Source: Lentzea cavernae (GTDB taxonomy: Bacteria > Actinomycetota > Actinomycetes > Mycobacteriales > Pseudonocardiaceae). Taken from it: DNA of 64,000 nucleotides. This document shows positions 26,951 through 35,357 of this stretch, one piece after another. The stretch covers positions 62,001 to 126,000 of the forward strand of contig NZ_BNAR01000015.1 in the NCBI RefSeq assembly GCF_014653695.1, read 5' to 3'. The notes under the pieces were generated by a model. It was not told where the DNA came from and ran no database searches. It saw only the letters and a list, made by a program, of their open reading frames with translations. The position numbers were made by a program, and so were the translations under genes. Numbering within the stretch: the first letter of the stretch is position 1; each line of letters begins with the position of its first letter.

Positions 26951-26971
26951 CGGGCAGGGCGCCTCTGCCCG
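26951..26971. terminator. Bidirectional hairpin between convergent genes
   Basis: CGGGCAG-GGCGCCT-CTGCCCG, a 7-bp perfect stem placed 8 bases after one stop and 11 bases before the other gene's stop. Confidence 0.65.
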
Positions 26972-26981
26972 AGCACTCACA

Positions 26982-27173
26982 TCACGCCAGCTCCAGGCTG
27001 AAACGCTGTTGCACGGCGTCCACCGCGAGCACCTTCACCTGCACGGAGGCACCGACCTCGGCCTGCTGGCCGTGCAGGAGCCCGTGTGCACCGGCGGGGT
27101 GCTCGACGAAGGAACCGAAGGGAACGGTCGAGACGACCTTCCCCGAAAAGACATCACCAACGTTGGGAAGCAT
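26982..27173 (-). CDS. Single S1-domain RNA-binding protein
   Basis: A 63-residue protein that is essentially one S1/OB-fold domain: V-G-D-V-F-S-G-K-V-V-S-T-V-P-F-G-S-F-V (5-23), H-G-L-L-H-G, then V-G-A-S-V-Q-V-K-V-L-A-V-D ... R-F-S-L-E. The pattern is that of S1 repeats in ribosomal protein S1 and polynucleotide phosphorylase. A very strong AGGAGGTG lies 8 bases before the ATG, suggesting high expression, as for cold-shock-like RNA chaperones. Specific role unknown. Confidence 0.82.
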   Translation of the reverse strand: MLPNVGDVFSGKVVSTVPFGSFVEHPAGAHGLLHGQQAEVGASVQVKVLAVDAVQQRFSLELA

Positions 27174-27339
27174 TGCGCATCACCTCCTCTCCCAAGCGCG
27201 CGTCCCTAGGAACAGGCGCGGGGGTGGAGGGGCCCTGATCAAGTCAGGGCCGGGCAACCGTTCCGCTCACGGCACAAGGCCGACCCGGCAGTCATGGGAG
27301 CAACCCTAACCACTGAGGGCCGCTGTCCGCAATGGAATC

Positions 27340-27345
27340 TAGAAT
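27340..27345 (+). promoter_or_regulatory. -10 box suggesting a leaderless WYL regulator transcript
   Basis: TAGAAT ends 7 bases before ATG 27353, so transcription would start at or next to the start codon. No clear -35 is visible. Confidence 0.5.
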
Positions 27346-27352
27346 CGCTCCC

Positions 27353-28315
27353 ATGCTCGAGACGTCCGCACGGCTGCTGAAGCTGCTGTCCCTCTTGCAG
27401 GTGCGGCGCGACTGGACGGGCCCGGAACTCGCGGACCGGCTCAGCGTCGACGTGCGCACGATTCGCCGTGACGTCGACAAGCTGCGCAGCCTCGGTTACC
27501 CCGTCACGTCCCTGCCGGGCGCCACCGGCGGGTACCAGCTCGGGGCCGGCGCGGAGCTGCCTCCGCTGCTGCTCGACGACGACGAGGCGGTCGCCGTCGC
27601 GGTGGGGCTCAGGACGGCGGCGAACGGGAGCGTCGAGGGCATCGAGGAGACGTCGGTCCGCGCCCTCACCAAGCTGGAACAGGTTCTGCCGTCCCGGCTC
27701 CGCCGGCGCGTGCAGGCGCTCCAGACGCACACCACTCCCCTGATCGCCGTCGGTCCGACCGTCGACCCGGAGACGCTCACGATCATCGCCGCCGCCTGCC
27801 GCGACCACCAGCAGCTGCGGTTCACCTACGCTCCGACGCAGGGCGAACCCGCGAGGAGGCTCGCGGAACCGCAGGGCCTGGTGCACACGGGCCGCAGGTG
27901 GTACCTGGTCGCATGGGACGTGTCCAAAGAGGACTGGCGAACGTTCCGGGTGGACCGCATCACCGGGGAACCGGCGCTCGCCGCGAGGTTCACGCCCCGC
28001 GAGCCTCCCGCGGAGTCGCTGGGCGAGTTCGTGTCCCGGCAGATCTCCTCGAACGTCTACACCTACCAGGCCGTGCTCAAGATCCACGCCCCGCTGCGGG
28101 TCGTCGCGGAGCGCACGTCGCCGATGTCGGTGTCGCTCGAACCGGTCGACGACGGGACCTGCCTCATGCGCACGGGCGCCGAGGCGCTCGACCGGATCGT
28201 CTTCTACCTGCTGTACCTGGACCTCGACTTCGAGATCCACGAGCCGCAGCGGCTCAAAGAGCACGTGGGTACGCTCATCACCCGACTCCAGAGGTCGATC
28301 GGAGCACAGGCATGA
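27353..28315 (+). CDS. HTH/WYL-domain transcriptional regulator (YafY type)
   Basis: A 320-residue regulator. N-terminal HTH_11 (L-L-K-L-L-S-L-L-Q ... T-G-P-E-L-A-D-R-L-S-V-D-V-R-T-I-R-R-D-V-D-K-L), G-G-Y-Q-L-G-A-G, then the WYL ligand domain with R-R-W-Y-L-V-A-W-D and the R-T-F-R-V-D-R-I motif, and a WCX-type C-terminal extension. ATG 27353 is preferred to 27332 because it begins the canonical M-L-E-T-S-A-R-L-L and fits the -10 spacing. WYL domains sense nucleic-acid-like or other ligands. Overlaps the sigma factor gene by 4 bp (ATGA). Confidence 0.92.
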   Translation: MLETSARLLKLLSLLQVRRDWTGPELADRLSVDVRTIRRDVDKLRSLGYPVTSLPGATGGYQLGAGAELPPLLLDDDEAVAVAVGLRTAANGSVEGIEETSVRALTKLEQVLPSRLRRRVQALQTHTTPLIAVGPTVDPETLTIIAAACRDHQQLRFTYAPTQGEPARRLAEPQGLVHTGRRWYLVAWDVSKEDWRTFRVDRITGEPALAARFTPREPPAESLGEFVSRQISSNVYTYQAVLKIHAPLRVVAERTSPMSVSLEPVDDGTCLMRTGAEALDRIVFYLLYLDLDFEIHEPQRLKEHVGTLITRLQRSIGAQA

Positions 28316-29229
28316 CAGTGGACTTCGAGACCGTCGCGGACCCGTTCAGACGGGAGCTCCTCGCGCACTGCTACCGGATGCTCGGCTCGCTGCACGACGC
28401 CGAGGACCTGGTGCAGGAGACGTACCTGCGCGCGTGGAAGGCCTACGACCGGTTCGAGGGCCGCTCGTCGGTGCGCACCTGGCTGTACCGGATCGCGACG
28501 AACGCCTGCCTCACCGCGCTCGACGGCAAGTCCAAGCGCCCCTTGCCGTTCGGCCTCGGCACCCAGGGCGCCACGGAGAACGACCCGCTCACCCAGGACC
28601 ACGAGGTGCCGTGGCTGGAGCCGTTCCCGACCGACCCGGCCGCGATCGTCACCGAACGCGAGTCCACCCGGCTGGCGTTCGTCGCGGCCCTGCAGCACCT
28701 ACCGCCGAGGCAACGCGCGGTGCTGGTCCTGCGCGACGTCCTGAAGCTCACCGCCGCCGAGACCGCCGACGAGCTGGAGATGACGGTCGCGGCCGTCAAC
28801 AGCGCGTTGCAACGGGCGCACGCGCAACTCAAGGACCTCACCGAGGACGAGGTCGTCGAGCCGGCGGACGCCAAGCAGTTGCTCGACCGGTGGGTGAAGG
28901 CGTTCGAGGCCAAGGACATCCCGGCGATCATCGGCATGTTCGCCGAGGACGTCGTCTGGGAGATGCCGCCGTTCCCGCAGTTCTACCGGGGCCCGGCGAT
29001 GGTCGCGTGGCACCTCGCGAACCAGTGCCCGTCGGTCCCGCACGGCTCCAGGATGGTCGCCACCGAGGCGAACGGCCAGCCCGCGTTCGGCCTCTACCTG
29101 CGGGCGGAGGACGGCGTGTTCCGGCCGTTCAACCTCCAGGTCCTGGAGGTGGGAGACCGGATCACGCGCGTCTCGTCGTTCTTCGACCTCAGTCTGTTCC
29201 CGCGGTTCGGGCTGCCTTCGACCGCATGA
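28312..29229 (+). CDS. ECF sigma factor with SnoaL-like C-terminal domain (SigG/SigJ-like)
   Basis: A 305-residue sigma factor. Region 2 (F-R-R-E-L-L-A-H-C-Y-R-M-L-G-S-L-H-D-A-E-D-L-V-Q-E-T-Y-L-R-A-W), region 4 (L-P-P-R-Q-R-A-V-L-V-L-R-D-V-L-K-L-T-A-A-E-T-A), then a SnoaL-like domain from about residue 195 (L-L-D-R-W-V-K-A-F-E-A-K-D-I-P-A-I-I-G-M-F). Such ECFs lack a separate anti-sigma factor; the fused domain regulates activity. Coupled to the WYL regulator. The last 41 bp overlap the coding end of the convergent phosphoesterase gene. Confidence 0.92.
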   Translation: MTVDFETVADPFRRELLAHCYRMLGSLHDAEDLVQETYLRAWKAYDRFEGRSSVRTWLYRIATNACLTALDGKSKRPLPFGLGTQGATENDPLTQDHEVPWLEPFPTDPAAIVTERESTRLAFVAALQHLPPRQRAVLVLRDVLKLTAAETADELEMTVAAVNSALQRAHAQLKDLTEDEVVEPADAKQLLDRWVKAFEAKDIPAIIGMFAEDVVWEMPPFPQFYRGPAMVAWHLANQCPSVPHGSRMVATEANGQPAFGLYLRAEDGVFRPFNLQVLEVGDRITRVSSFFDLSLFPRFGLPSTA

Positions 29230-30955
29230 ACTCCGCGCGGCCGAGGGCGCGGTTCACGATCCGCACGTCACCGACCCAGCCGTGCAACGACTTCTCGACG
29301 ACCCCGTTGTACGCGTAGGCGCCGACGAGCCACGGGTCACCGGCGGTCGAGATGCCGCGCGCCGGCGTGGACGGGTTGCGCAGCAACGGAGATCCGTCGA
29401 CGTACATCGTGGTGTGCCTGCCGTCGTTGACCACGGCGATGTGCCACCACGTCTCGTAGTCCATCTCGTGACCCCAGTTGGTGGAGATCCCGGTCTGGTC
29501 GCGCGGGAACACCGCCCACTGCAGCTGGCCGCCGCCGGCCACGTTCAGGGTCGCGATCGGCTCGCTCGGGTCGTCCCCGGTCTTTCCAGCGGCCGATCCG
29601 GGCGCGAGCTTGGTGAGCAGGCCGCACCACGGGTGGTCGAATCCGTTGGGCAGCTTGAGGAACATCTCGACGGTGTACCCGCGCTCGAACGCCTCGCGGT
29701 TCACCGGCGCCGACTCCACAGTGGACAGGTAGCCGTCCTTGCCGAAGTACAGCGAGCGGTGCGACGGCGCGAACCGGCTGTGGTCGTCCGAGGCGGTCAG
29801 CGTGCCGGTCTGCTTGAGATCGTTCCCGTTGCCCGACAGGTCCTTGAGCCCTTCGCCGAGCCGCCAGTACGCGACGGTGCCGCGCACCAGCACGTCGCGA
29901 ACGGGCTGAGCGGGAGGCAGCACGGGCGGGTCGAACCGGGCGAACCGCTGCTCGAAGTCGATCGGCACGCTGAACCGGTCGGCCGGTCCGGTCAACTCGG
30001 TCTCCCTGCGCTCCAACGGGTTGAGCGACTTCTTGCCGAGCAGCCACGGCGAGATCGTGCGGACGTCGACCACCCCGCGGTCCAGGTCGAAGTGGTAGAG
30101 CCGGATCATCGCGCCGCCGCCGTAGTAGCGGTCCTGGTAGTTCGTGATGTGCACGTGCACGTCGTTGCCGAACGCGTTCTTCATCGTCGTCCGCGCGGGC
30201 GGCCAGAAGTGCCCGTTGAGCGTCAGGAAGATCTGGTCGTTGTCGTTGATCAGCTCGTTCCACAGCCTGCGGCCGTAGTCGGACATGGCCGCGGCGCCGT
30301 CACCGCCGTCGAACGCCAGCTCGTGCGTGGTGAGGATGACAGGAAGCTTGGCGTGCTTCGCCAGCACGGAACGCGCCCACTCGAACCCCTTGGCGGACAT
30401 GCGCCAGTCCAGCGCGAGCACCAGCCATTCCCGCCCGCCCGCGCGGAACACGTGGAACGAGTTGTAGCCGTCGGCGCTGGAGCCCCGGTACGTCGGCGAG
30501 GTGCGGAACCGCTGCGGCCCGAACCTGTCGAGGTACGGCGTGCGGCCGCGCTGGTCGTCGAGGCGCGAGTCCGGCACGTCGTGGTTGCCGGCGAGCACGC
30601 TGTAGCCGATCCGGCGGCGGTCGAGCACCTCGAACCGCTCGCTGATGTCGTCGATCTCGCTCTGACGCGCGTTCTCGACGAGGTCGCCGAGGTGACTGAT
30701 GAACGCGATGTTGTCGGACCGCCGGTGCTCGACCAGGTGCTGCAGCGTGGCCTTCAACGGCGCGGAGTCACCGCGGTCGAGGTCGAACATGTACTGCGTG
30801 TCCGGGATCACGGCGAGCGTGAACCGCCGCGCCTCGGGGTCGGGCCTGCCGTACCCGACAGCGTTGTCAGCGGCTGCGGTACCAGGTGTGACCAGCGCGG
30901 CAGCGGCGGCGGTCGCACCGGTGCCGAGCAGGAAGGAGCGGCGGGACGCGGTCAT
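29189..30955 (-). CDS. Tat-exported metallophosphoesterase with LamG-like C-terminal domain
   Basis: A 588-residue secreted protein. The Tat leader T-A-S-R-R-S-F-L-L-G-T-G leads to an A-A-A-D cleavage. The calcineurin-type phosphoesterase domain (about 45-310) has V-I-P-D-T-Q-Y-M, H-L-G-D-L-V-E-N, A-G-N-H-D-V-P, T-T-H-E and N-G-H-F metal motifs. A concanavalin/LamG-like domain (about 380-575; V-A-Y-W-R-L-G-E-G ... D-L-S-G-N-G-N-D-L) follows, commonly carbohydrate- or surface-binding. ATG 30955 is chosen because it places the twin arginines at residues 5-6. Extracellular phosphate or nucleotide scavenging is plausible. Confidence 0.88.
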   Translation of the reverse strand: MTASRRSFLLGTGATAAAAALVTPGTAAADNAVGYGRPDPEARRFTLAVIPDTQYMFDLDRGDSAPLKATLQHLVEHRRSDNIAFISHLGDLVENARQSEIDDISERFEVLDRRRIGYSVLAGNHDVPDSRLDDQRGRTPYLDRFGPQRFRTSPTYRGSSADGYNSFHVFRAGGREWLVLALDWRMSAKGFEWARSVLAKHAKLPVILTTHELAFDGGDGAAAMSDYGRRLWNELINDNDQIFLTLNGHFWPPARTTMKNAFGNDVHVHITNYQDRYYGGGAMIRLYHFDLDRGVVDVRTISPWLLGKKSLNPLERRETELTGPADRFSVPIDFEQRFARFDPPVLPPAQPVRDVLVRGTVAYWRLGEGLKDLSGNGNDLKQTGTLTASDDHSRFAPSHRSLYFGKDGYLSTVESAPVNREAFERGYTVEMFLKLPNGFDHPWCGLLTKLAPGSAAGKTGDDPSEPIATLNVAGGGQLQWAVFPRDQTGISTNWGHEMDYETWWHIAVVNDGRHTTMYVDGSPLLRNPSTPARGISTAGDPWLVGAYAYNGVVEKSLHGWVGDVRIVNRALGRAEFMRSKAARTAGTD

Positions 30956-31036
30956 GGCGCGGAGCGTAGGTGCGCTCGGCCAACGGCAGGCGAACGCGGG
31001 AAAAACCTCGGACACCGATGTGTAGCCTTGCTAACC

Positions 31037-31756
31037 ATGTCCTGGGGGTTGCTGGCGGTCGCGGGTGTGGTCGTCGCGTGCGGAGGGTTGCTGCAGGGGT
31101 TGATCGGCTTCGGCCTGGCGCTGATCGCCGTGCCGCTGCTCGCGTTGCTGGACCCGGCACTGGTCCCGGCGCCGGTCCTCGTCATCGCCTGCGCGCACGC
31201 GATCATGTCGCTGGCCAGGGAGTTCGGCCACGTCGACTGGCGCGGCGTCGGCTGGGCGATGCTCGGCCGCCTGCCCGGCACGGTCGTCGGCATCTGGATC
31301 GTCGACTCGCTCGACCCGCGCAGCTTCGGCATCGTCGTCGGGGCCGCCGTGCTGGCGTGCGTGCTGCTGTCGATCACGTCCTGGCGCCCGCAGCCGACTC
31401 CGCCGTCGCTGGTGACCGCCGGCGTGGCGAGCGGCTCGTTCGGCACGGCCACGTCGGTCGGCGGCCCGATGGTCGCGCTGCTCTACCAGAACCAGGCGGG
31501 GCCGCAGGTGAGGGCGACGCTGGCGGCGTTCTTCGTACTCGGCTCGGGTGCCTCGCTCATCGGCCTGGGGGTCACCGGCAACGTGACGGCGCACCAGTTG
31601 TGGAGCGGGGTGCTGCTGATCCCGTTCCTGATCGCCGGGTTCCTGTTGTCCGGGCCGTTGCGGAAGAAGTTCGACGCCAAGGGGGTTCGGACGCCGACGT
31701 TGGTCGTGGCTGGGGCGAGCGCGGTGGTGCTGATCGTGCGGAGCTTGCTGTCGTGA
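31037..31756 (+). CDS. TauE/SafE family permease (sulfite/anion exporter-like)
   Basis: A 239-residue polytopic membrane protein with about seven to eight hydrophobic helices and the TauE/SafE pattern: G-L-L-Q-G-L-I-G-F-G-L-A-L-I-A-V-P near the N-terminus, and the second-half repeat G-S-F-G-T-A-T-S-V-G-G-P-M-V-A-L-L. Members move sulfite, sulfoacetate or other organic anions. Divergent from the Tat phosphoesterase, 81 bp between starts. Overlaps the next small gene by 4 bp (GTGA). Confidence 0.88.
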   Translation: MSWGLLAVAGVVVACGGLLQGLIGFGLALIAVPLLALLDPALVPAPVLVIACAHAIMSLAREFGHVDWRGVGWAMLGRLPGTVVGIWIVDSLDPRSFGIVVGAAVLACVLLSITSWRPQPTPPSLVTAGVASGSFGTATSVGGPMVALLYQNQAGPQVRATLAAFFVLGSGASLIGLGVTGNVTAHQLWSGVLLIPFLIAGFLLSGPLRKKFDAKGVRTPTLVVAGASAVVLIVRSLLS

Positions 31757-32028
31757 AGGTTCCCGCTTGGGCCGTGCTGGCCGTCGGCGCGCTGACTGCC
31801 GGCATGTGCTCGTTCCTGCCAGGCACCGAAGAATCTCAGCCGGGTTCGGGAAGCTACGAAACACTCCGTGGAGTCGAGATGAGCCGTCGGTTCATCGAGC
31901 CCGAACCTGTCCACAGTTCCACAGCGCCTTGGCTGGTCATAGCAGCCGTGCTGGCCGTCGCCGCCGCGGTGGCGGTGCTGCGCGAGCACCGCCACCGCTT
32001 CCGGCGAAAAGGTCAGGCGAACGGCTGA
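31753..32028 (+). CDS. Small two-TM membrane protein, coupled to the TauE permease
   Basis: A 91-residue protein starting with GTG 31753. TM helices at about 4-20 (W-A-V-L-A-V-G-A-L-T-A-G-M) and 60-77 (W-L-V-I-A-A-V-L-A-V-A-A-A-V-A-V-L) flank a 40-residue loop, with a basic C-terminus. No family recognised. The stop-start overlap with the permease suggests it is an accessory subunit. Ends with a 16-bp convergent overlap on the next gene. Confidence 0.65.
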   Translation: MKVPAWAVLAVGALTAGMCSFLPGTEESQPGSGSYETLRGVEMSRRFIEPEPVHSSTAPWLVIAAVLAVAAAVAVLREHRHRFRRKGQANG

Positions 32029-33617
32029 ACGTTCGGCTGGAACACCTGCCCGTCAACCGGTGCGACCAGGTCCACCAGGTACCTCGCGACCGCCGCATCC
32101 GTGTCCGCCGACCGGCCCAGGATGCAGTGGCCGAAGGCGTCGACGCTGATCAGCCGCGCGTTGCCGAGCTGCTTGGCCATGCGCTGCGCGAACAGGTACT
32201 GCGTCGCCGGGTCGAAGTAGTTGCCGACGACCACGATCGGGTTCTTGGTCTTCTTGTTCCACGGGCCGATCCACCGGTCCGGGTTGCGCGTCGGCCACGT
32301 CGCGCAGGTCAGCAGGTCGGACGCGGCCTGGTAGCGGCCGAACGTCGGCGACTCCTTCTCCCACTTCGCCGCGGTGGCGGCCCAGGTGCGGGTGGTGCGG
32401 GAGAACGGCTTGTCGATGCAGTTGACGCCGTAGTACGAGTCGTCCGAGGTGTACGGGGTGTCGGGCAGCGGGTCGACGTCGAAGCGGCCACCGCCGTTGT
32501 TCAACGGCGCGGCCAGCTCCACAGTGGACTGAACGCTGGCGACCGCCAGTGACGGGTTCAGGGCGTTGTGCACGCTCTGCAGCCACGCCGCCAGGGGTGC
32601 GATGCGGGCGATCGAGTACAGGTCGCCCGCGACGCGGCCCACGACGTCGGACAAGGTCACGCGAGTGCCGTCCGGCAACGTCGCGGGCCCCTTGGCCAGG
32701 GAAACCTTGAGGGCCTCGAACTTGGCGCGGGCGTCACCGGCGAACGCGCACTTCGCCACACCGGCGGAGTCGCAGCGCTTCAGCATGGCGTCGAGGGCGA
32801 TCTCGAAGCCGCGGGCGCGCTCGCGGTCGTACTGGGCGCCGTCGGTCAGGCGCAGGCGCGGGTCGACGTTGCCGTCGATCACCATCGCCCGCGTGCGGTG
32901 CGGGAAGATGTTCGCGTACGTCGAGCCGAGCAGGGTGCCGTACGAGAAGCCGACGAAGTTGAGCTGGGCGTCGCCCACGGCCTCGCGCATGACGTCGAGG
33001 TCGCGTGCGACGGCCTCGGTCGACATGTGGTTGAGCAGCGGACCGGCGTTGATCCTGCAGTAGTCCGTGTAGGCCTTGGACTGGCGGATCGAGCTGGCGA
33101 TCTCGTCCTTCGTGATGGGCAGGGAGAACCAGCCGTCGTTGACGGCGGCGGCCTCCTCCTGGGTGCGGAAGCACTTCATCGGCGCGCTGCGGGCGACGCC
33201 GCGCGGGTCGAAGCCGACGACGTCGAACCGGTCGAGCACCGAGGGCTGGAAGTAGTTCTTCGCGATGGCGCCGCGGATGAGGCCCGAACCGCCGGGACCA
33301 CCGGGGTTGAGGAAGATCGAGCCGATCTTGCGCGACGGGTCGTTGGCGGGGCGCTTCATCATGGCGATGCCGGTCTTCTCCCCGCGCGGGCGCGAGTGGT
33401 CGACGGGCACTTCCTGGATGGCGCACGTGAGCCGCGCGCGTTCCTCGGGCGTCACGGTGGAGGGAAGGGTGGCGAGCACGTCGGCCGCGCACTGCCCCCA
33501 GGCAGCGGGTCTGACGGCGGGGCCGGGCTCGGCAGAAGCCGTGCCCAGCCCGGAGACGATGGTGCCGAGCACGAGCGCGCCCGCGAGCACCATGCGCACA
33601 GAAGAAGATGACGTCAC
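32013..33617 (-). CDS. Secreted tripeptidyl aminopeptidase-type alpha/beta hydrolase, copy 1
   Basis: A 534-residue exported peptidase of the Streptomyces TAP/SlpD-E family. The signal peptide ends near A-S-A-E. The core has N-P-G-G-P-G-G-S-G (oxyanion region), F-D-P-R-G-V, the nucleophile elbow G-F-S-Y-G-T, and C-terminal D-A-F-G-H-C-I-L-G with catalytic His. These enzymes release N-terminal tripeptides from extracellular proteins. GTG 33617 is preceded by GGGGTG. It is a tandem paralog of the next gene with a duplicated upstream region. Confidence 0.92.
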   Translation of the reverse strand: MTSSSSVRMVLAGALVLGTIVSGLGTASAEPGPAVRPAAWGQCAADVLATLPSTVTPEERARLTCAIQEVPVDHSRPRGEKTGIAMMKRPANDPSRKIGSIFLNPGGPGGSGLIRGAIAKNYFQPSVLDRFDVVGFDPRGVARSAPMKCFRTQEEAAAVNDGWFSLPITKDEIASSIRQSKAYTDYCRINAGPLLNHMSTEAVARDLDVMREAVGDAQLNFVGFSYGTLLGSTYANIFPHRTRAMVIDGNVDPRLRLTDGAQYDRERARGFEIALDAMLKRCDSAGVAKCAFAGDARAKFEALKVSLAKGPATLPDGTRVTLSDVVGRVAGDLYSIARIAPLAAWLQSVHNALNPSLAVASVQSTVELAAPLNNGGGRFDVDPLPDTPYTSDDSYYGVNCIDKPFSRTTRTWAATAAKWEKESPTFGRYQAASDLLTCATWPTRNPDRWIGPWNKKTKNPIVVVGNYFDPATQYLFAQRMAKQLGNARLISVDAFGHCILGRSADTDAAVARYLVDLVAPVDGQVFQPNVQPFA

Positions 33618-33636
33618 GGATGCACCCCACCACTCA

Positions 33637-33677
33637 GCGTGCATCGTTTGTACCCGCCTATCGTCGGGTTGTGGCCC
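33637..33677 (-). repeat. Duplicated promoter region, copy A
   Basis: A 41-base stretch upstream of peptidase copy 1 matches 36 of 41 bases of the one upstream of copy 2. On the minus strand it includes a -10-like TACAAA (33652-33647) placed about 20 bases before the expected leader. Confidence 0.75.
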
Positions 33678-33701
33678 GACGACAGGCGGCACGCGCGAGA
33701 A

Positions 33702-35294
33702 CTAGAACGGTTGCGCGTTCGGCTGGAACACCTGGCCGTTGGCCGGTGCCACCAGGTCCACGAGGTACCTCGTCACCGCCGCGTCGGCGCCGGCCGAGTC
33801 ACCGAGGATGCAGTGACCGAAGGCGTCGACGCTGATCAGGCGCGCGTTGCCCAGTTGCTTGGCCATACGCTGCGAGAACAGGTACTGCGTCGCCGGGTCG
33901 TAGTAGTTGCCCACCACGACGACCGGGTTCTTGGTCTTCTTGTTCCACGGGCCGATCCAGCGGTCCGGGTGACGAGCCGGCCAGGTCGGGCACGTGAGCA
34001 GGTCGGACGCGGCCTGGTAGCGGCCGAACGTCGGCGACTCCTTCTCCCACTTCGCGGCCGTCGACGCCCAGTTGCGGTTCGAGCGCGCGAACGGCTTGTC
34101 GATGCAGTTCACGGCGTAGTACGAGTCGTCGCTGGTGTACGGCGTCTCGGGCAGCGCCCGCACGTCGGCGCGGCCGTTCAGGTTGTTCACCACCGGAACG
34201 TCCACAACGGACTGAACGGTCAGGGCACCGGGGTTCTGGGCGGCGTGGATCGACTGCAGCCACGCGGTGAGGGCCTTGAACGTCGTCGGGCTGTACAGGT
34301 TGCTCGCCGTGCGGCCGACGACGTCGGTGAGCGTCACCGTGGCGCCGCCGGGCAACGTCGTGGGGCCCTTGCGCAGCGACTCGCGGATCGCGTCGAACTT
34401 CTTGCGCGCGTCACCGGCGAACGCGCACCGCTCGACCCCGACGGAGTCGCAGCGCTTCAGCATGGCGTCCAGCGCGATCTCGAAACCGCGGGCGCGCTCG
34501 CGGTCGTACTGGGCGCCGTCGGTCAGGCGCAGGCGCGGGTCGACGTTGCCGTCCAGCACCAGCGCACGAGACTTCGACGGGAAGATGTTCGCGTAGGTCG
34601 CGCCGAGCAGCGTGCCGTAGGAGAACCCGACGAACGTGAGCTGCCTGTCCCCCACCGATTCGCGCATCACGTCGAGGTCGCGCGCGACGGCCTCGGTCGA
34701 CATGTGGTCGAGGAGCGGACCGGCGTTGATCCCGCAGTAGTCCGTGTAGACCTTCGACTGGCGGATCGAGCTCGCGATCTCGTCCTGGGTGATCGGCAGC
34801 GCGTACCAGCCGACGTTCACCGCGTCGGCCTCCTCCTGCGTGCGGAAGCAGCGCAGCGGAGCGCTGCGGCCCACACCGCGCGGGTCGAAGCCGATGAGGT
34901 CGAACTTCTCGAGGATCTCGGGCGTGAAGAAGCTGGAGCCGTAGGCGCTGTAGATCAGGCCGGCGCCACCGGGGCCGCCGGGGTTGATGAACAGCGAGCC
35001 GATCTTCTTGGCCGGGTCGCCGGCGGGCCGCTTCATCATGGCGATGCCCGTCGAGTCCCCGCGCGGGCGCGAGTGGTCGACGGGCACCACCTGGACGGCA
35101 CAGCTGACCTTGGTGCGCTCGGCCGCGGGGATCTCGGCGAGCACGTCCGCCGCGCACGGACCCCATTGCGCGGGTCTGGCGGCGGAGGCGGCTTCGGGCT
35201 GGGCGGACGCGCTGCCCAGGCCGGTGATGACGGTGCCGAGCGCGAGCGCACTGGCGAGCGCCACGCGCACGGCACGCGTAGTTGCGGAAGTCAT
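33702..35294 (-). CDS. Secreted tripeptidyl aminopeptidase-type alpha/beta hydrolase, copy 2
   Basis: A 530-residue paralog, colinear with copy 1 throughout (V-P-V-D-H-S-R-P-R-G, N-P-G-G-P-G-G-A-G, F-D-P-R-G-V-G-R-S-A-P, G-F-S-Y-G-T, D-A-F-G-H-C-I-L-G). The signal peptide ends about A-S-A-Q. It differs most in the N-terminal 30 residues and around residues 100-115, so substrate preference may differ. ATG 35294. The copies are separately promoted, as the 41-base region between them is repeated. Confidence 0.92.
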   Translation of the reverse strand: MTSATTRAVRVALASALALGTVITGLGSASAQPEAASAARPAQWGPCAADVLAEIPAAERTKVSCAVQVVPVDHSRPRGDSTGIAMMKRPAGDPAKKIGSLFINPGGPGGAGLIYSAYGSSFFTPEILEKFDLIGFDPRGVGRSAPLRCFRTQEEADAVNVGWYALPITQDEIASSIRQSKVYTDYCGINAGPLLDHMSTEAVARDLDVMRESVGDRQLTFVGFSYGTLLGATYANIFPSKSRALVLDGNVDPRLRLTDGAQYDRERARGFEIALDAMLKRCDSVGVERCAFAGDARKKFDAIRESLRKGPTTLPGGATVTLTDVVGRTASNLYSPTTFKALTAWLQSIHAAQNPGALTVQSVVDVPVVNNLNGRADVRALPETPYTSDDSYYAVNCIDKPFARSNRNWASTAAKWEKESPTFGRYQAASDLLTCPTWPARHPDRWIGPWNKKTKNPVVVVGNYYDPATQYLFSQRMAKQLGNARLISVDAFGHCILGDSAGADAAVTRYLVDLVAPANGQVFQPNAQPF

Positions 35295-35313
35295 CGTTGC
35301 AGCCCATCACCGG

Positions 35314-35354
35314 GCGTGCACCGTGTGTACCCGCCTATCGGAGGGTTGTGACCC
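35314..35354 (-). repeat. Duplicated promoter region, copy B
   Basis: Counterpart of 33637-33677, with TACACA at the -10 position on the minus strand. Five mismatches separate the copies, fewer than in much of the flanking non-coding DNA, which suggests functional constraint. Confidence 0.75.
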
Positions 35355-35357
35355 CGC

